Below are positions 8,410 through 18,123 of a stretch of 64,000 nt of DNA, piece by piece (position 1 is the first letter of the stretch; each line of letters begins with the position of its first letter). Under the pieces are notes generated by a model. It was given only the letters and a program-made list of their open reading frames with translations. It was not told the DNA's origin and ran no database searches. The stretch spans positions 37,699 to 101,698 of the forward strand of contig NZ_CALFBQ010000030.1 of assembly GCF_937951745.1 (NCBI RefSeq). Direction: 5' to 3'. The position numbers and the translations under genes were made by a program. Source of the DNA: an uncultured Chloroflexus sp. (GTDB lineage Bacteria > Chloroflexota > Chloroflexia > Chloroflexales > Chloroflexaceae).

Positions 8410-9189
8410 ATGGTCTTTGCAAGCCCAATTCGCACGGGCGAACAGAGCATCAACCGCGTCTTGCAAGCAGGATTGCCGGTCTTACTCGTCTTCGACCGGC
8501 GCGGTTGCCAAACTTGCCAGCAACTCGAACCAACCCTCGAACGGTTGGCGCAACGCTTTGCTGGCAAGGCGCTGATTGCGCGGGTTGATGCCGATGATAA
8601 CCCGGCTCTAGTGCGGAAATATAGCGTCACCGATCTACCGGGGCTGGTCTTTATTAGGCATGGCGCGATAGTGGCACGCACTGCCGGCGCTGCGCCAGAG
8701 ACGGCCTTACAAGCATGGTTAAACTACCTGAGCGGCGAGGGTTCGCAGCCGCCGTTGCCGAGCGGGCCGAGTATGCCGCTGCACCAATCGGCGCCGGCCA
8801 CCAATGGCACCGCACCCAACCCTACGTCAAACCGTCCAGCCGCCAGCGAACCACGCGCGCCGGCTGGGCCGGTGATACTGCGCGACGCCACCTTCGATCA
8901 AGTAGTCGGCCAGAGCCAGCAGCCAGTGCTAGTCGATTTCTGGGCGCCGTGGTGCGGCCCGTGCCGGGCCGTCGCGCCATCGATCGAGCGGCTGGCGCAA
9001 GAGTTCACCGGCAAGGCGGTGGTTGCCAAGCTCAACGTGGACGAAAACCCGTACACGGCCCAACGCTTCGGCATCACCGGCATCCCAGCGATTTACGTCT
9101 TCAAAGACGGTCGGGTCGTTGAGCGGCTAGTCGGCGCACAGCCGTATCAGGTCTTGCGACAAGCGCTGGCCCGGCATGTGGGACGATAG
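8410..9189 (+). CDS. Tandem two-domain thioredoxin
   Basis: A 259-residue cytosolic protein with two thioredoxin folds. The first domain (about residues 5-110) has an altered active site, RRGCQTCQQ. The second (about 155-259) carries the classical WCGPC and the cis-Pro segment GIPAIY. A Pro/Ser/Ala-rich linker of about 45 residues joins them. The second domain is probably a full disulfide reductase; the first may be a redox partner or substrate-binding module. ATG 8410 has GAGG five bases upstream; ATG 8371 or GTG 8368 would add 13-14 residues and cannot be ruled out. A clear terminator follows. Confidence 0.85.
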   Translation: MVFASPIRTGEQSINRVLQAGLPVLLVFDRRGCQTCQQLEPTLERLAQRFAGKALIARVDADDNPALVRKYSVTDLPGLVFIRHGAIVARTAGAAPETALQAWLNYLSGEGSQPPLPSGPSMPLHQSAPATNGTAPNPTSNRPAASEPRAPAGPVILRDATFDQVVGQSQQPVLVDFWAPWCGPCRAVAPSIERLAQEFTGKAVVAKLNVDENPYTAQRFGITGIPAIYVFKDGRVVERLVGAQPYQVLRQALARHVGR

Positions 9190-9200
9190 CACACGGGTAG

Positions 9201-9233
9201 CCTCGGCGGGAATATCTCGCCGAGGCCGTTTTT
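9201..9233 (+). terminator. Intrinsic terminator after tandem thioredoxin
   Basis: Arms CCTCGGCG (9201-9208) and CGCCGAGG (9218-9225) form a perfect 8-base stem, followed closely by CCGTTTTT. It begins 11 bases after the stop codon. Confidence 0.85.
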
Positions 9234-9382
9234 GCATGCAATGATGGTTACGCATAGAGTGGGGTTAGCGTGAATTATGCGCAAACACTGTGTTCGCCTT
9301 TCATACGTCAGGCTCCCTGCTGTATGAAATACTCCTACCTATCTTTAATCCACATTCAGCAGAGAGGTCATGAGGAAGGTAT

Positions 9383-9829
9383 AGTCTCGCTATTCGCTCA
9401 GGACCATCATTGAGTGGCCGGGCTTGCTCATCGCTGATGTGCTGTTCTTCGCCCTCGGCTGGAACATCCGCGCCGATCTTGCCCGCCAAATGGCAACCAT
9501 GATCCCGGCACAAGGCACCGTTGTCGAAGACGTATCGCGCATTGCCAACACCAACAGCGGGAAGCGAACCTTCGACGACCCGGTAGTCAAGTTCTGCACC
9601 GCCAATGGCGAGCCGATCCGGTTCGAGAGCACGCTTGGCGGCAATCTGCCAGCGTTTCAAGCCGGCGAGCAAGGAGAAGTGCTGTACACCCTTGTCAATC
9701 CATAGGAAAACTGACTACCGGTATATATCTTTCTCGGCAGTTTGGTGACGCTCGATCTGTATTGAATTCTTGAAACTCGGCGGATTGCTTGGCCTGATCG
9801 GCACGATTCTGTGGCGCCGCCGCGCCTAG
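9383..9829 (+). pseudogene. Degenerate DUF3592-type membrane protein
   Basis: A frame open from 9385 to 9705 encodes a short hydrophobic segment, then a domain reading TVVEDVSRI...PVVKFCTANGEPIRFES...FQAGEQGEVLYTLVNP. This matches the usual DUF3592 pattern (extracellular beta domain between two membrane helices). The frame ends at 9705. The expected C-terminal helix is found shortly after in a different frame (about 9765-9829: LGGLLGLIGTILWRRRA, then stop). No ATG or ribosome site is present at the left end; the only start is TTG 9424. I read this as a gene with a lost start and at least one frameshift. A sequencing error could also cause the frame change. Confidence 0.55.
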
Positions 9830-9877
9830 ATACACGGCATCCCACCTTTTCTGTCGGGCAGGATGCCGGGTTGACAC

Positions 9878-10864
9878 TTATGGATTAGCCGGCGTTTCTC
9901 CCGGCGTTGACGGCTGCGTGCGATTTGGCTGCGGAACAACAAGGGCCTGTCCATCCACCGCTTGATTGTTAAGCAACAGGGTCAGATTGGTGTTTGGGTC
10001 AACGAACCACACATTCCCCCTCGACATCATTTGCACGAGCAATTCACGCTTGCGCAGCTCGAACAGTTCGGGGTTTTCGCGCCAGTAGCGACCTTCAATT
10101 GCTCGCACCTGCGCTTCGCGATTGGCGGCCTCAAGTGCCGCTGCCGTGATACCTTTTTCGCGAGTCAACGCGACCAAGGCCTCTTGCTCGGCTTGGAAGA
10201 GGTTATTGGCTTGTTGCGCTTCGATCTGCTGCCGGCGTTTCTGCTCGGTTTCAATCTGCACTTCAAGATTCGCTTTTTCGGCCAACAACTGAGCGTATGT
10301 CTCACCAACCTTGATATCAAGTACCTTTACCGCTTCGATCGTGATGTACAGTTGATCAACCGGCGCGCGTTGGCCATCACCGGGCGGCGTGGTAAGAAAA
10401 CGGCGGATCCGCTCGGCAAAGGCGCCACGATCCGAGAGCGCTTCATCGAGGGTAAACTGGGTACTGGCGCTCTTGAGCGCATCATTGATAAACCCATCCA
10501 GAAAATCATTCAGTTGCGCATCACTGACCCCGATCTCAGCATAGGCGGCGCGTAACGCCTGCTCAGTTGGTAAGCGGCGAAAATCGACTTGAATATCAAT
10601 GTCGTACAACTGTTTGTCACTGCTGGCAACATTTTGCGAAATTTGCCGTGACTGGCGGCGGATATTGACCAGTTCGATTGCGGTGAAGGGGGCAAAGGGG
10701 CGAAAGATCGGCCCCGGCCCATGCACAGCCACGATCCGACCTTGCACCAGCTCAATTGCAGCCTGACCCTCATCAACCTGTACATACTTCATTGTGCTGA
10801 GGCCGATACCAGCAATGATCAGCACAAGAATAAGCCCGCCAACTAATGACAACCGTGCATTCAT
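9878..10864 (-). CDS. Prohibitin-like SPFH/band 7 membrane protein
   Basis: A 328-residue protein with one N-terminal membrane helix (about residues 7-27), an SPFH/band-7 domain (about 28-220) and a helical segment rich in Ala, Glu and Gln (about 200-270), as in prohibitin and HflK/C. Such proteins form ring-shaped scaffolds on the cell membrane and often control membrane proteases. The C-terminus has a Pro/Thr/Asn-rich tail. ATG 10864 follows GGAGGAGGAA, a very strong ribosome site. A second, unrelated SPFH protein lies at 63031-63939. The protease or other partner cannot be told from the neighbours. Confidence 0.85.
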   Translation of the reverse strand: MNARLSLVGGLILVLIIAGIGLSTMKYVQVDEGQAAIELVQGRIVAVHGPGPIFRPFAPFTAIELVNIRRQSRQISQNVASSDKQLYDIDIQVDFRRLPTEQALRAAYAEIGVSDAQLNDFLDGFINDALKSASTQFTLDEALSDRGAFAERIRRFLTTPPGDGQRAPVDQLYITIEAVKVLDIKVGETYAQLLAEKANLEVQIETEQKRRQQIEAQQANNLFQAEQEALVALTREKGITAAALEAANREAQVRAIEGRYWRENPELFELRKRELLVQMMSRGNVWFVDPNTNLTLLLNNQAVDGQALVVPQPNRTQPSTPGETPANP

Positions 10865-10915
10865 ACTTCCTCCTCCACCCGGGCGTGACGCACGTTGCGA
10901 CAGCGCACCCCCCGA

Positions 10916-11935
10916 TTACGTCGGGAACGACGTGTGTTCTCGTTGATTAGTACGCACCGCAGGGGCGGAAGTTGCAACCGCCTCGTCGATCCCTAACGTT
11001 TCGGCAACAATATAGAGTGGCCGGCCTTTCACTTCGTCGTAGATGCGACCGACATATTCGCCGATGATGCCGAGCGAGATCAGTTGAACCGCACCAAGGA
11101 AGAGTACACTCGCCAACGTGCTGGCCTGACCATAAAACGCCGGTTCGGCGGCAGCGGGATTGGCTAACCGCATTACAAACACCACAATCAAGAAAATCAT
11201 ACTGATTGCGGCCACGATAAAGCCGAGATAGGTCGCTAGTTGCAGCGGCAGATACGAAAAGCTGGTAATGCCATCGAGGGCAAACCGCAGCATCTTGCGC
11301 AACGGATATTTGGTAGTACCGGCGGTGCGGGCATGGCGACGATACGGCACACCGGTCTGACGGAAGCCAACCCACGCTGACAACCCACGCATAAAGCGGT
11401 GGTGCTCGCGCATGCGTTTGAGCGCATCGACAACCTTGCGATCCATTAGCCGAAAATCGCCGGTATCGACTGGAATCTTGACGTTGGTAATCCGCACGAT
11501 CAGGCGATAGAAGATAGCTGCCGTCGTTTTCTTAAACCACGTCTCACCTTCGCGCTCCTCGCGTACACCATACACCACCTGATAGCCTTCGCGCCAACGG
11601 GCAATCAGATCGGGGATCACCTCCGGCGGGTCTTGCAAATCAGAATCGATCACGATCACCGCTTTGCCGGTAGCGTAGTCGGTGCCGGCGGTAATCGCAA
11701 TCTGATGGCCAAAATTGCGCGAGAAGTTGATTACTTTGATGCGTGGATCGCGCTCGTGCAGTTCACGCATAATCTCCGGCGAACGATCTTGGCAACCGTC
11801 ATTGACCAGCACTAGCTCAAACGGTTCTCCCAGCGGTTCGAGGGCCGCAATCACCCGCCGGCAAAACTCGCCGATCAGTTGCTCTTCATTGTAGACCGGC
11901 GCGACCACAGAAAAGGTTGGTTGCACATCAGCCAT
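10916..11935 (-). CDS. Polyprenyl-phosphate glycosyltransferase, GT2 family (GtrB/DPM1-like)
   Basis: A 339-residue membrane-anchored glycosyltransferase that should transfer a sugar from a nucleotide donor to polyprenyl phosphate on the cytoplasmic face. The GT-A domain (about residues 8-230) carries [10 protein letters not shown], the acidic metal motif [12 protein letters not shown] and [11 protein letters not shown]. Two C-terminal membrane helices (about 232-300) are typical of GtrB/YfdH proteins. ATG 11935 has GGGGAGGA upstream; the in-frame ATG at 11953 is less well placed. The next upstream gene on the same strand is a GT-C-type membrane transferase that could use the lipid-linked sugar made here. 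Confidence 0.87.
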   Translation of the reverse strand: MADVQPTFSVVAPVYNEEQLIGEFCRRVIAALEPLGEPFELVLVNDGCQDRSPEIMRELHERDPRIKVINFSRNFGHQIAITAGTDYATGKAVIVIDSDLQDPPEVIPDLIARWREGYQVVYGVREEREGETWFKKTTAAIFYRLIVRITNVKIPVDTGDFRLMDRKVVDALKRMREHHRFMRGLSAWVGFRQTGVPYRRHARTAGTTKYPLRKMLRFALDGITSFSYLPLQLATYLGFIVAAISMIFLIVVFVMRLANPAAAEPAFYGQASTLASVLFLGAVQLISLGIIGEYVGRIYDEVKGRPLYIVAETLGIDEAVATSAPAVRTNQREHTSFPT

Positions 11936-12015
11936 GGTTCCTCCCCGCCGCATTGGGCGGTTGTAAAGACATTGGATAGTAGCATCTTACGCAATGCAGA
12001 CGTATCACAATGCGC

Positions 12016-13998
12016 TTACCAATGACGAGTAAAGCCGCCTGTAGCAAGTTCGATCTCGGCTACCGTAAGATTGATCACAACCCAATAAAACAGGATCGCA
12101 CTGATCAAGAGCGATCCGAAGGCGAACGGATTCCCAAATCGCCTAAGCCGATGATCCATCTCAGCTAGAAATGACGTTATGAAGAGCGCCAATGCCGGCA
12201 TCATCGGTAAGAAGAAGCGCTCCTTATTGGTCGTGAGCATCACAACCAAACCGTAGAACATGACCCATCCAAGCAACAGTAGATAGCGCCGATTCGATAA
12301 TGGGCCTTTCACGATCATACCACCGAACGCTACGAGCCCGAGCGGCCATATAAATAGTTGATGGATTGTATGCTCGCCAAATTGGCGGATATTGCCTAAC
12401 CAATGACGCCAAAGTCCATACGGATCAAAGTTTAAAATAAACCACATTTGTTCAAACGTTGATCCTTCCGGCACTGAGTCAGTACGCTCAAAAGCGAATG
12501 ACCAAATGTTGACGTATTGCCGCGTCGAAAATGGCAGACCCGTATCGCGAATATCGAGCAACCACTGCGGCGCCGACACAAGCAGAAATCCGCCAAGCAA
12601 AGCCAGCGGGCCAATCAAACGGCCAAGGCGGCTCAACCAAGCTAGCCGTAGCGGCAGTTGAGGCATAGGTTGAAAGTACAACCACACCAAACTCGGGATC
12701 AACAGCATCGTGGTCTGTACGCGAAAGAGGTACGCAAGACCAAGCGCCATTCCAGCGAGGATGACTTGCCGCCAAGGCAGTGGCTCATGCCATAGCAAAG
12801 CCAGTAACGCCAATGCGGCAAAACTGACCATTGGCGCATCAGTGCTGGCAAAGACGCCATGGGATACCACCACCGGCGCTGCTAACATCACTGCGCCGGC
12901 CACCCATGCATACGATCGATGAATCGCTCGCCAAACCATAAGCGTTGTAGCGCCTATCGTCATAAATGTAGCGATAGCGCTGGCGATCCGGCCAAACAGC
13001 AGCGCTTGATCACCGGCCAACTGCCCCAACCATAAAATCAGCGGAAAACCGAATGGATAAAAGGGATGGGCGCGGAATACACGCTGCCAAGAGCCGCCAT
13101 GGTACAAATGCCAATAGTAATCAGGCCCTTCAACGTACCAATGCCATTGCAAGGTTGCTATGACGGCAAACGCCAGAAGTATGACGATCATCCCGGCAAT
13201 GAACGCGCCGCTATGTGTGCGAGCGGCGCTCTGCGCGAGGAAGGCGCCAATGGTTAATGCCGCAACCATGCCCGGCAACCACGAACATGGCAACCACGTG
13301 TAGTCGTTTCCCTGAAGCGGATGCCATACAAGAAGGTCGTATCCTACCGGCAAGAGGAGAGCAACCACGGCAAACCACACAAGCCGTTTGCCGCGCAACG
13401 GCCAGAGCAGACGAGCAAATCCCAACAGAGTTACGCCAATCGTGATCAGCGGCGTAATCGGTGCCGTCAACGTGTTTGAACTGCGAATACTTACATGACT
13501 GACCGCAATTCCTAACAACCGGGGATCATCTTGATTACGGTTTCGGGTTTCAGCATCAATGGTGAAACGACGTGGTGTAAACAAATCTAACCAGTGATAG
13601 GTTGCAGGTGACTGCCAAAGGATATGGTATCTGCGGAAGTCGGGGAGCTGATCTGTAACCACGATTGTGGCCACTGGAAAGGCACGGTCTTTGATCTCAA
13701 CGTAATAAGGAATAACATCACTGGGAGTGTAGGCGCGTATTGTAACCAGATACCTTGCATGCACCGGTGGGAGATTGATAATAGCAGGCCCGCTCGTCCA
13801 GCGAAATGGCGTACCATTAGAAGATAGCTCTTTGGTGAAAAAACCGGTTCCCACGATTGCCGAGTCAGCGCCGCCAATGACTGCATCAATCCGCCATGGA
13901 CGTGATGCCAAGAGCCATGTTGCGCTTAGGGAAATGACGAGCAGTGCAAGGAGCGTTGCCAATGGCAGAAGCTGGATACGCGAGAAATGATAACGCAT
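12016..13998 (-). CDS. Multi-spanning GT-C family glycosyltransferase (ArnT/PMT-like)
   Basis: A 660-residue integral membrane protein. A helix at residues 12-30 is followed by an extracellular-looking beta-rich segment of about 140 residues, then about 10-12 helices. The loop after an early helix contains EGPDYYWHLYHGG with acidic residues, and AHPFYPFGFPL resembles the dolichyl-phosphate-mannose mannosyltransferase/ArnT family, which use polyprenyl-phosphate sugars outside the membrane. The ribosome site is weak. By eye the codons look somewhat less GC-rich than neighbouring genes, which could reflect membrane amino-acid composition or transfer. The acceptor is unknown. Confidence 0.75.
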   Translation of the reverse strand: MRYHFSRIQLLPLATLLALLVISLSATWLLASRPWRIDAVIGGADSAIVGTGFFTKELSSNGTPFRWTSGPAIINLPPVHARYLVTIRAYTPSDVIPYYVEIKDRAFPVATIVVTDQLPDFRRYHILWQSPATYHWLDLFTPRRFTIDAETRNRNQDDPRLLGIAVSHVSIRSSNTLTAPITPLITIGVTLLGFARLLWPLRGKRLVWFAVVALLLPVGYDLLVWHPLQGNDYTWLPCSWLPGMVAALTIGAFLAQSAARTHSGAFIAGMIVILLAFAVIATLQWHWYVEGPDYYWHLYHGGSWQRVFRAHPFYPFGFPLILWLGQLAGDQALLFGRIASAIATFMTIGATTLMVWRAIHRSYAWVAGAVMLAAPVVVSHGVFASTDAPMVSFAALALLALLWHEPLPWRQVILAGMALGLAYLFRVQTTMLLIPSLVWLYFQPMPQLPLRLAWLSRLGRLIGPLALLGGFLLVSAPQWLLDIRDTGLPFSTRQYVNIWSFAFERTDSVPEGSTFEQMWFILNFDPYGLWRHWLGNIRQFGEHTIHQLFIWPLGLVAFGGMIVKGPLSNRRYLLLLGWVMFYGLVVMLTTNKERFFLPMMPALALFITSFLAEMDHRLRRFGNPFAFGSLLISAILFYWVVINLTVAEIELATGGFTRHW

Positions 13999-14038
13999 AA
14001 TAATTTCAATAACTCAAGCAATCGCGAATAACCACGTC

Positions 14039-16852
14039 TCACACCGCCGCCATCTCTTCCCAATTCGGCCCAGTCTCGAGATTGACGCCAAGGGGCACAA
14101 TCAGTTGGTAGGCGCTACTCATCACTTCACGCAAGAGCTGGGCCGCTTCCACCACCTCTTCTTCCGGTGCTTCGGCGATCAACTCGTCATGCACTTGTAA
14201 GAGCAGGCGAGTACGTAAGCCGCGCTCACGTAAGGCGCGATGCACGTTAACCATCGCGATCTTCATGATGTCGGCAGCAGTCCCTTGGATCGGGGCATTG
14301 ATCGCCTCGCGTTCAGCCGCTGCTCGCCGCGCCCCGCTGGCGCGTAAGTCGTCCATCATACGCTTACGGCCAAACAACGTCTGCACATATCCGTGCTGAC
14401 GACCAAAGGCGAGGGTCTGGTCAATATAGCGGCGAATGCCGGGGAATTGGGCGAACAGGTTGTCGATCAGTTGACGAGCAAGATCGCGTTCGATGCCAAG
14501 ACGTTGGGCGAGACCGAAGGCACTAATACCGTAGATGACACCGAACACGACTGTTTTGGCGACACGGCGTTGATTTTTATCGACTTGATCGGGCGCAACG
14601 CCAAATAAGCGGCTGGCTGTAGCGGCGTGAATATCAAGGCCCTGTTGGAACGCAGCGATCAGATTTTCATCACCACTGATATGGGCCAGCACACGCAGCT
14701 CGATCTGCGAGTAGTCGGCGGCGATGAATCGATGACCCGGGGCGGCAATAAAAGCGCGTCGAATTTCGCGCCCCTCTTCGGTGCGTACTGGAATGTTTTG
14801 CAAATTGGGATTATTCGATGACAACCGGCCAGTCGCGGCGCCAATTTGGTTGTACGAAGTATGAATACGGCCCGTGCGTGGATTGACCAGCTCAGGCAGA
14901 GCGTCGATATACGTACTCTTGAGTTTGGTGAGCTGGCGATAGGCCAGAATATCGGCGGCGATCGGGTAGAGCTGGCTCAGCTCTTCCAACACTTCAGCCG
15001 TAATCGAATAGCCACCGCTCTTGAGCTTGCTGAGGCCGTGGGCGCGCGGATCAATGCCCATCCGCTCAAACAAGACCTCGTTCAGTTGCGGGCCAGAATT
15101 GATGTTAAACGGGCCGCCGGCCTGCGCATAGATGCGTTCGGCCAGCTCGTGAATGCGGTGGGCGAAACGTTTGCCCAGCTCGCGCAGATACTCGTGGTCG
15201 AGCAAGATGCCGGCCAACTCCATATCGGTCAACACGTCGATCAACGGCAGTTCGACCCGATAATACAAGTCGCGCAGAGCGGCATCAGCTTCAAGTTGGC
15301 TACGCAACACCTCGGTTAAGTGCAGCGTATGCAGCGCATCGGCAGCAGCGTAGGGAGCGGCCTGCTCGATAGGCACGGCGGCAAAGCTGATCTGCTTGCT
15401 CCCTCGCCCGATCAGGTCTTCGATCGTCGTGGGTGGTTCGGATAGTTTCAACTCATAAAAGGCCAAATCCTTCAACCCTTGCCGTTTGCCCAACATCGCT
15501 GCAGCAATCATCGTATCAAACGCCAGACCAGCCACCTTCATACCAGCACCGGCTAGCACTTCGGCATCAAACTTGGCGTTGTGAGCAAATTTGGGCGTGT
15601 GCGGGTCGGCAAATAGTGGGCCAAGCACCGCCACCACCTCGGCCAGCGGCAACTGCTGACCCGTCTCGTGCCCAACCGGTATGTAACAGGCGTCGTCAGG
15701 AGTAGTTGCAATCGAAATACCGACCAGATCACTCCCCACTGCTTGCAAGCTCGTGCATTCGGTATCGAAGGCAAACGCCGGTGCGGCGCGCAAGCGCGCC
15801 ACTAAATCGGCCAATGCCGCCGCGTCGCGCACAATCCGCGTCGCCGCCGAAGCCGGATTAGCTGCCGGCACTGCGCCGCCAAACAGCGAGAGCTGGGTCG
15901 GGCCAGCGGCAGCCAGCGGCGCCGCCGGCAGATCGGCGGGCAACTCGGCCAACGCCGGCGCTTGCACCACCGGTGGCAACTTCTTGATCAAGTTTGAGCT
16001 AACACCAAACTCCAACTCTTGCAAGAGGGCCATCACTGCGGCCCGATCGTACACGCCAAGCCGGGCTGCCGCTAGATCAAGCTGCACCGGCACGTTGGTC
16101 ACGATTGTTGCCAGTTGGCGCGAAAAACGGGCTGCATCCGCTTGCCCATTCAGCAAGGTCTGGTACCGCTTCGGCGCATCAGGAATGTGGTCAAGGAGAT
16201 TGTCGAGTGAGCCAAACTGCTTGAGCAAGGCAATCGCGCCCTTCTCACCGATCCCGCGCACGCCGGGGATGTTGTCAGAGGGATCACCCTTGAGACCACG
16301 CAAATCGGCGAGTTGTGCCGGTTCGAGGCCATCGTACCGCTTGCGCACCTGCTCGACATCGTACAGTGTTACACTCGTCTTGCCACCGTAAGGGTTGGCC
16401 AGCGCCACGCGCACCTGCTCATTCACCAACTGTAACACATCAGAATCGCCGGTGAGGATGATCACATCTAGCCCTTGAGCAGTCGCTTGGCGAGCCAGTG
16501 TGCCGATCACATCATCAGCTTCATACCCCTCGGCAGTGTAGATCGGGATTGACAACGCCTGCACCAATTGGGTGATCCGCTCAAACTGCGGGTAAAACTC
16601 TTCCGGTGTCTCGGCGCGCCCGGCTTTGTACTCAGCGTAAAGGTCATCGCGAAAGGTACGCCCGACGTCGAAGGCAACGGCAGCGTATTCAGGCCGGTAG
16701 TCGGCCAGCGCCGTCAGCAAGATTTGGGCAAACCCAAAGACGGCATACGTCGGCTCGCCGCGCGACGAGCGCAGCCCACTCTCGCGCAAGGCAAAAAAGG
16801 CGCGATACGCCAACGCATGGCCATCAACTAACACCAACAACGGGCGCGCCAT
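14039..16852 (-). CDS. polA: DNA polymerase I
   Basis: A 937-residue enzyme for Okazaki-fragment processing and repair. The N-terminal 5'-3' exonuclease domain (about 1-290) includes LVDGHALAYRAFFAL, GDSDVLQL and the SDNIPGVRGIGEKGA helix-hairpin region. The 3'-5' exonuclease appears active: DTE (ExoI), HNAKFD (ExoII) and YAAAD (ExoIII) are all present. The polymerase domain has DYSQIELRVLAHIS (motif A), RRVAKTVVFGVIYG (O helix, with Phe at the nucleotide-discriminating position) and LLLQVHDELI (motif C). ATG 16852 gives the standard MARPLLVLVDGHA start with TGGAG upstream; a longer frame from 16939 is less likely. Confidence 0.96.
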   Translation of the reverse strand: MARPLLVLVDGHALAYRAFFALRESGLRSSRGEPTYAVFGFAQILLTALADYRPEYAAVAFDVGRTFRDDLYAEYKAGRAETPEEFYPQFERITQLVQALSIPIYTAEGYEADDVIGTLARQATAQGLDVIILTGDSDVLQLVNEQVRVALANPYGGKTSVTLYDVEQVRKRYDGLEPAQLADLRGLKGDPSDNIPGVRGIGEKGAIALLKQFGSLDNLLDHIPDAPKRYQTLLNGQADAARFSRQLATIVTNVPVQLDLAAARLGVYDRAAVMALLQELEFGVSSNLIKKLPPVVQAPALAELPADLPAAPLAAAGPTQLSLFGGAVPAANPASAATRIVRDAAALADLVARLRAAPAFAFDTECTSLQAVGSDLVGISIATTPDDACYIPVGHETGQQLPLAEVVAVLGPLFADPHTPKFAHNAKFDAEVLAGAGMKVAGLAFDTMIAAAMLGKRQGLKDLAFYELKLSEPPTTIEDLIGRGSKQISFAAVPIEQAAPYAAADALHTLHLTEVLRSQLEADAALRDLYYRVELPLIDVLTDMELAGILLDHEYLRELGKRFAHRIHELAERIYAQAGGPFNINSGPQLNEVLFERMGIDPRAHGLSKLKSGGYSITAEVLEELSQLYPIAADILAYRQLTKLKSTYIDALPELVNPRTGRIHTSYNQIGAATGRLSSNNPNLQNIPVRTEEGREIRRAFIAAPGHRFIAADYSQIELRVLAHISGDENLIAAFQQGLDIHAATASRLFGVAPDQVDKNQRRVAKTVVFGVIYGISAFGLAQRLGIERDLARQLIDNLFAQFPGIRRYIDQTLAFGRQHGYVQTLFGRKRMMDDLRASGARRAAAEREAINAPIQGTAADIMKIAMVNVHRALRERGLRTRLLLQVHDELIAEAPEEEVVEAAQLLREVMSSAYQLIVPLGVNLETGPNWEEMAAV

Positions 16853-16963
16853 ACCAAAGCTCCATTCCCAACGATGCGCAACACCCTTTCTGCGCCCATG
16901 GATTATACCACGCCGCAATATGGGAACATCCTCGCTCAACGTAAACGGACGTTAATTGCTACG

Positions 16964-16972
16964 TGGTACAAT
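16964..16972 (+). promoter_or_regulatory. Extended -10 promoter (TGnTACAAT) for the deacetylase-his operon
   Basis: TGGTACAAT lies 93 bases before the deacetylase ATG in the gap after divergent polA. No good -35 is seen. Several genes in this window have the same element. Confidence 0.45.
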
Positions 16973-17064
16973 GTGAGCAATGTCAAAGGCGCTGGCGTAA
17001 CAACGCGTGATTGCCCAATGCTTGACACCGCCAGCAGCAAATACAACTCACTTGACACACTTGT

Positions 17065-18123
17065 ATGACCACAGCCATTGCAACCGATCAACGGTTCGAT
17101 CTGCATACATGGCACGGCCACGTTGAACAGGCCAGCCGGCTGCATGCCATTCAGCGCGCGATCCAATCAGCGGGTTTACTCGGCTATCTCAAACCATTGC
17201 CCATCCGTCCGGCAACCGAGGCCGAATTGTTGGCCGTTCATAACCCACACATGCTGCACCGGGTGCGCCAACTGGCCAGCTATGGCGGGGGACAGATCGA
17301 TAGCGACACCTACGTCACCGCTGATTCGTGGGAAGCAGCCATCCTAGCGGCAGGCGCAACGATCTGCTTAGCCGAAGCTATCGCCGAAGGGCGTTGTCAC
17401 AACGGATTTGCCCTCGTCCGTCCACCCGGCCATCACGCGACTGACATCCGCTCAATGGGGTTTTGCCTCTTCAACAATATTGCGGTTGCCGCACGGGTAT
17501 TGCTCGATCGGCACGGCCTACAACGAATTGCCATCGTCGATTTTGATGTGCATCACGGCAACGGCACCCAAGACATCTTTTACCGCGACGGGCGGGTGCT
17601 CTTTTGTTCGACCCACGCTGCGCCGCTCTACCCCGGCACCGGCGCGATTCACGAGATGGGAGACCCGCGCACTGCCGGCGGCACAACCCTCAATGTTCCC
17701 TTACCCTACGGCACTGGCGATCAAGGGTACGACCGCGTCTTCCGCCAGATCATTGGGCCGGCGCTGCGCCGGTTTCAGCCCGAAATCATGCTGGTTTCCG
17801 CTGGGTTTGACGCGCACTGGAGCGACCCGATCGGGCCAATGGCGCTTTCAGTAAAGGGGTTTGCCCGTATCGCGCAACACCTGCTCGATTGGGCCGCCGA
17901 GCTGTGTGATGGCCGGATCGGATTTGTACTTGAAGGTGGCTATAGCTTGCCCGCCCTCGCTGCCGGTGTCGTTGCCACGCTTCGCTTAATGCTCGGTATG
18001 GATCCCGGCCCTGACCCGATGGGTGGCGTCCAAGCACCTGAACCAACGATTGACCATATCATTACCGCATTGCAGAATCAACATCCGCTTTTGATGCAGA
18101 CTGGTTATCAGGGAGAAGCATGA
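17065..18123 (+). CDS. Histone deacetylase-family (AcuC/acetylpolyamine amidohydrolase-like) deacetylase
   Basis: A 352-residue zinc amidohydrolase of the HDAC superfamily, removing acyl groups from acetyl-lysine, acetylpolyamines or small molecules. The active-site elements are all visible: RPPGHHAT (charge-relay histidines), [11 protein letters not shown] (zinc Asp and His), [11 protein letters not shown] (second zinc Asp) and the catalytic-Tyr loop LEGGYSL. The substrate cannot be told from sequence. Its stop overlaps the hisH start (ATGA at 18120-18123), so it is translationally coupled to histidine biosynthesis, an unexpected pairing. No strong ribosome site precedes ATG 17065. Confidence 0.9.
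   Translation: MTTAIATDQRFDLHTWHGHVEQASRLHAIQRAIQSAGLLGYLKPLPIRPATEAELLAVHNPHMLHRVRQLASYGGGQIDSDTYVTADSWEAAILAAGATICLAEAIAEGRCHNGFALVRPPGHHATDIRSMGFCLFNNIAVAARVLLDRHGLQRIAIVDFDVHHGNGTQDIFYRDGRVLFCSTHAAPLYPGTGAIHEMGDPRTAGGTTLNVPLPYGTGDQGYDRVFRQIIGPALRRFQPEIMLVSAGFDAHWSDPIGPMALSVKGFARIAQHLLDWAAELCDGRIGFVLEGGYSLPALAAGVVATLRLMLGMDPGPDPMGGVQAPEPTIDHIITALQNQHPLLMQTGYQGEA

Noticed and set aside
9878..10864. HflC/HflK with a partner protease
   Set aside because: It has SPFH features, but no NfeD-like, HflK/C pair or FtsH gene is adjacent, so only the general family is called.
15753..16391. 212-residue frame antisense to polA
   Set aside because: Ser/Ala/Arg-rich low-complexity translation typical of a shadow frame.
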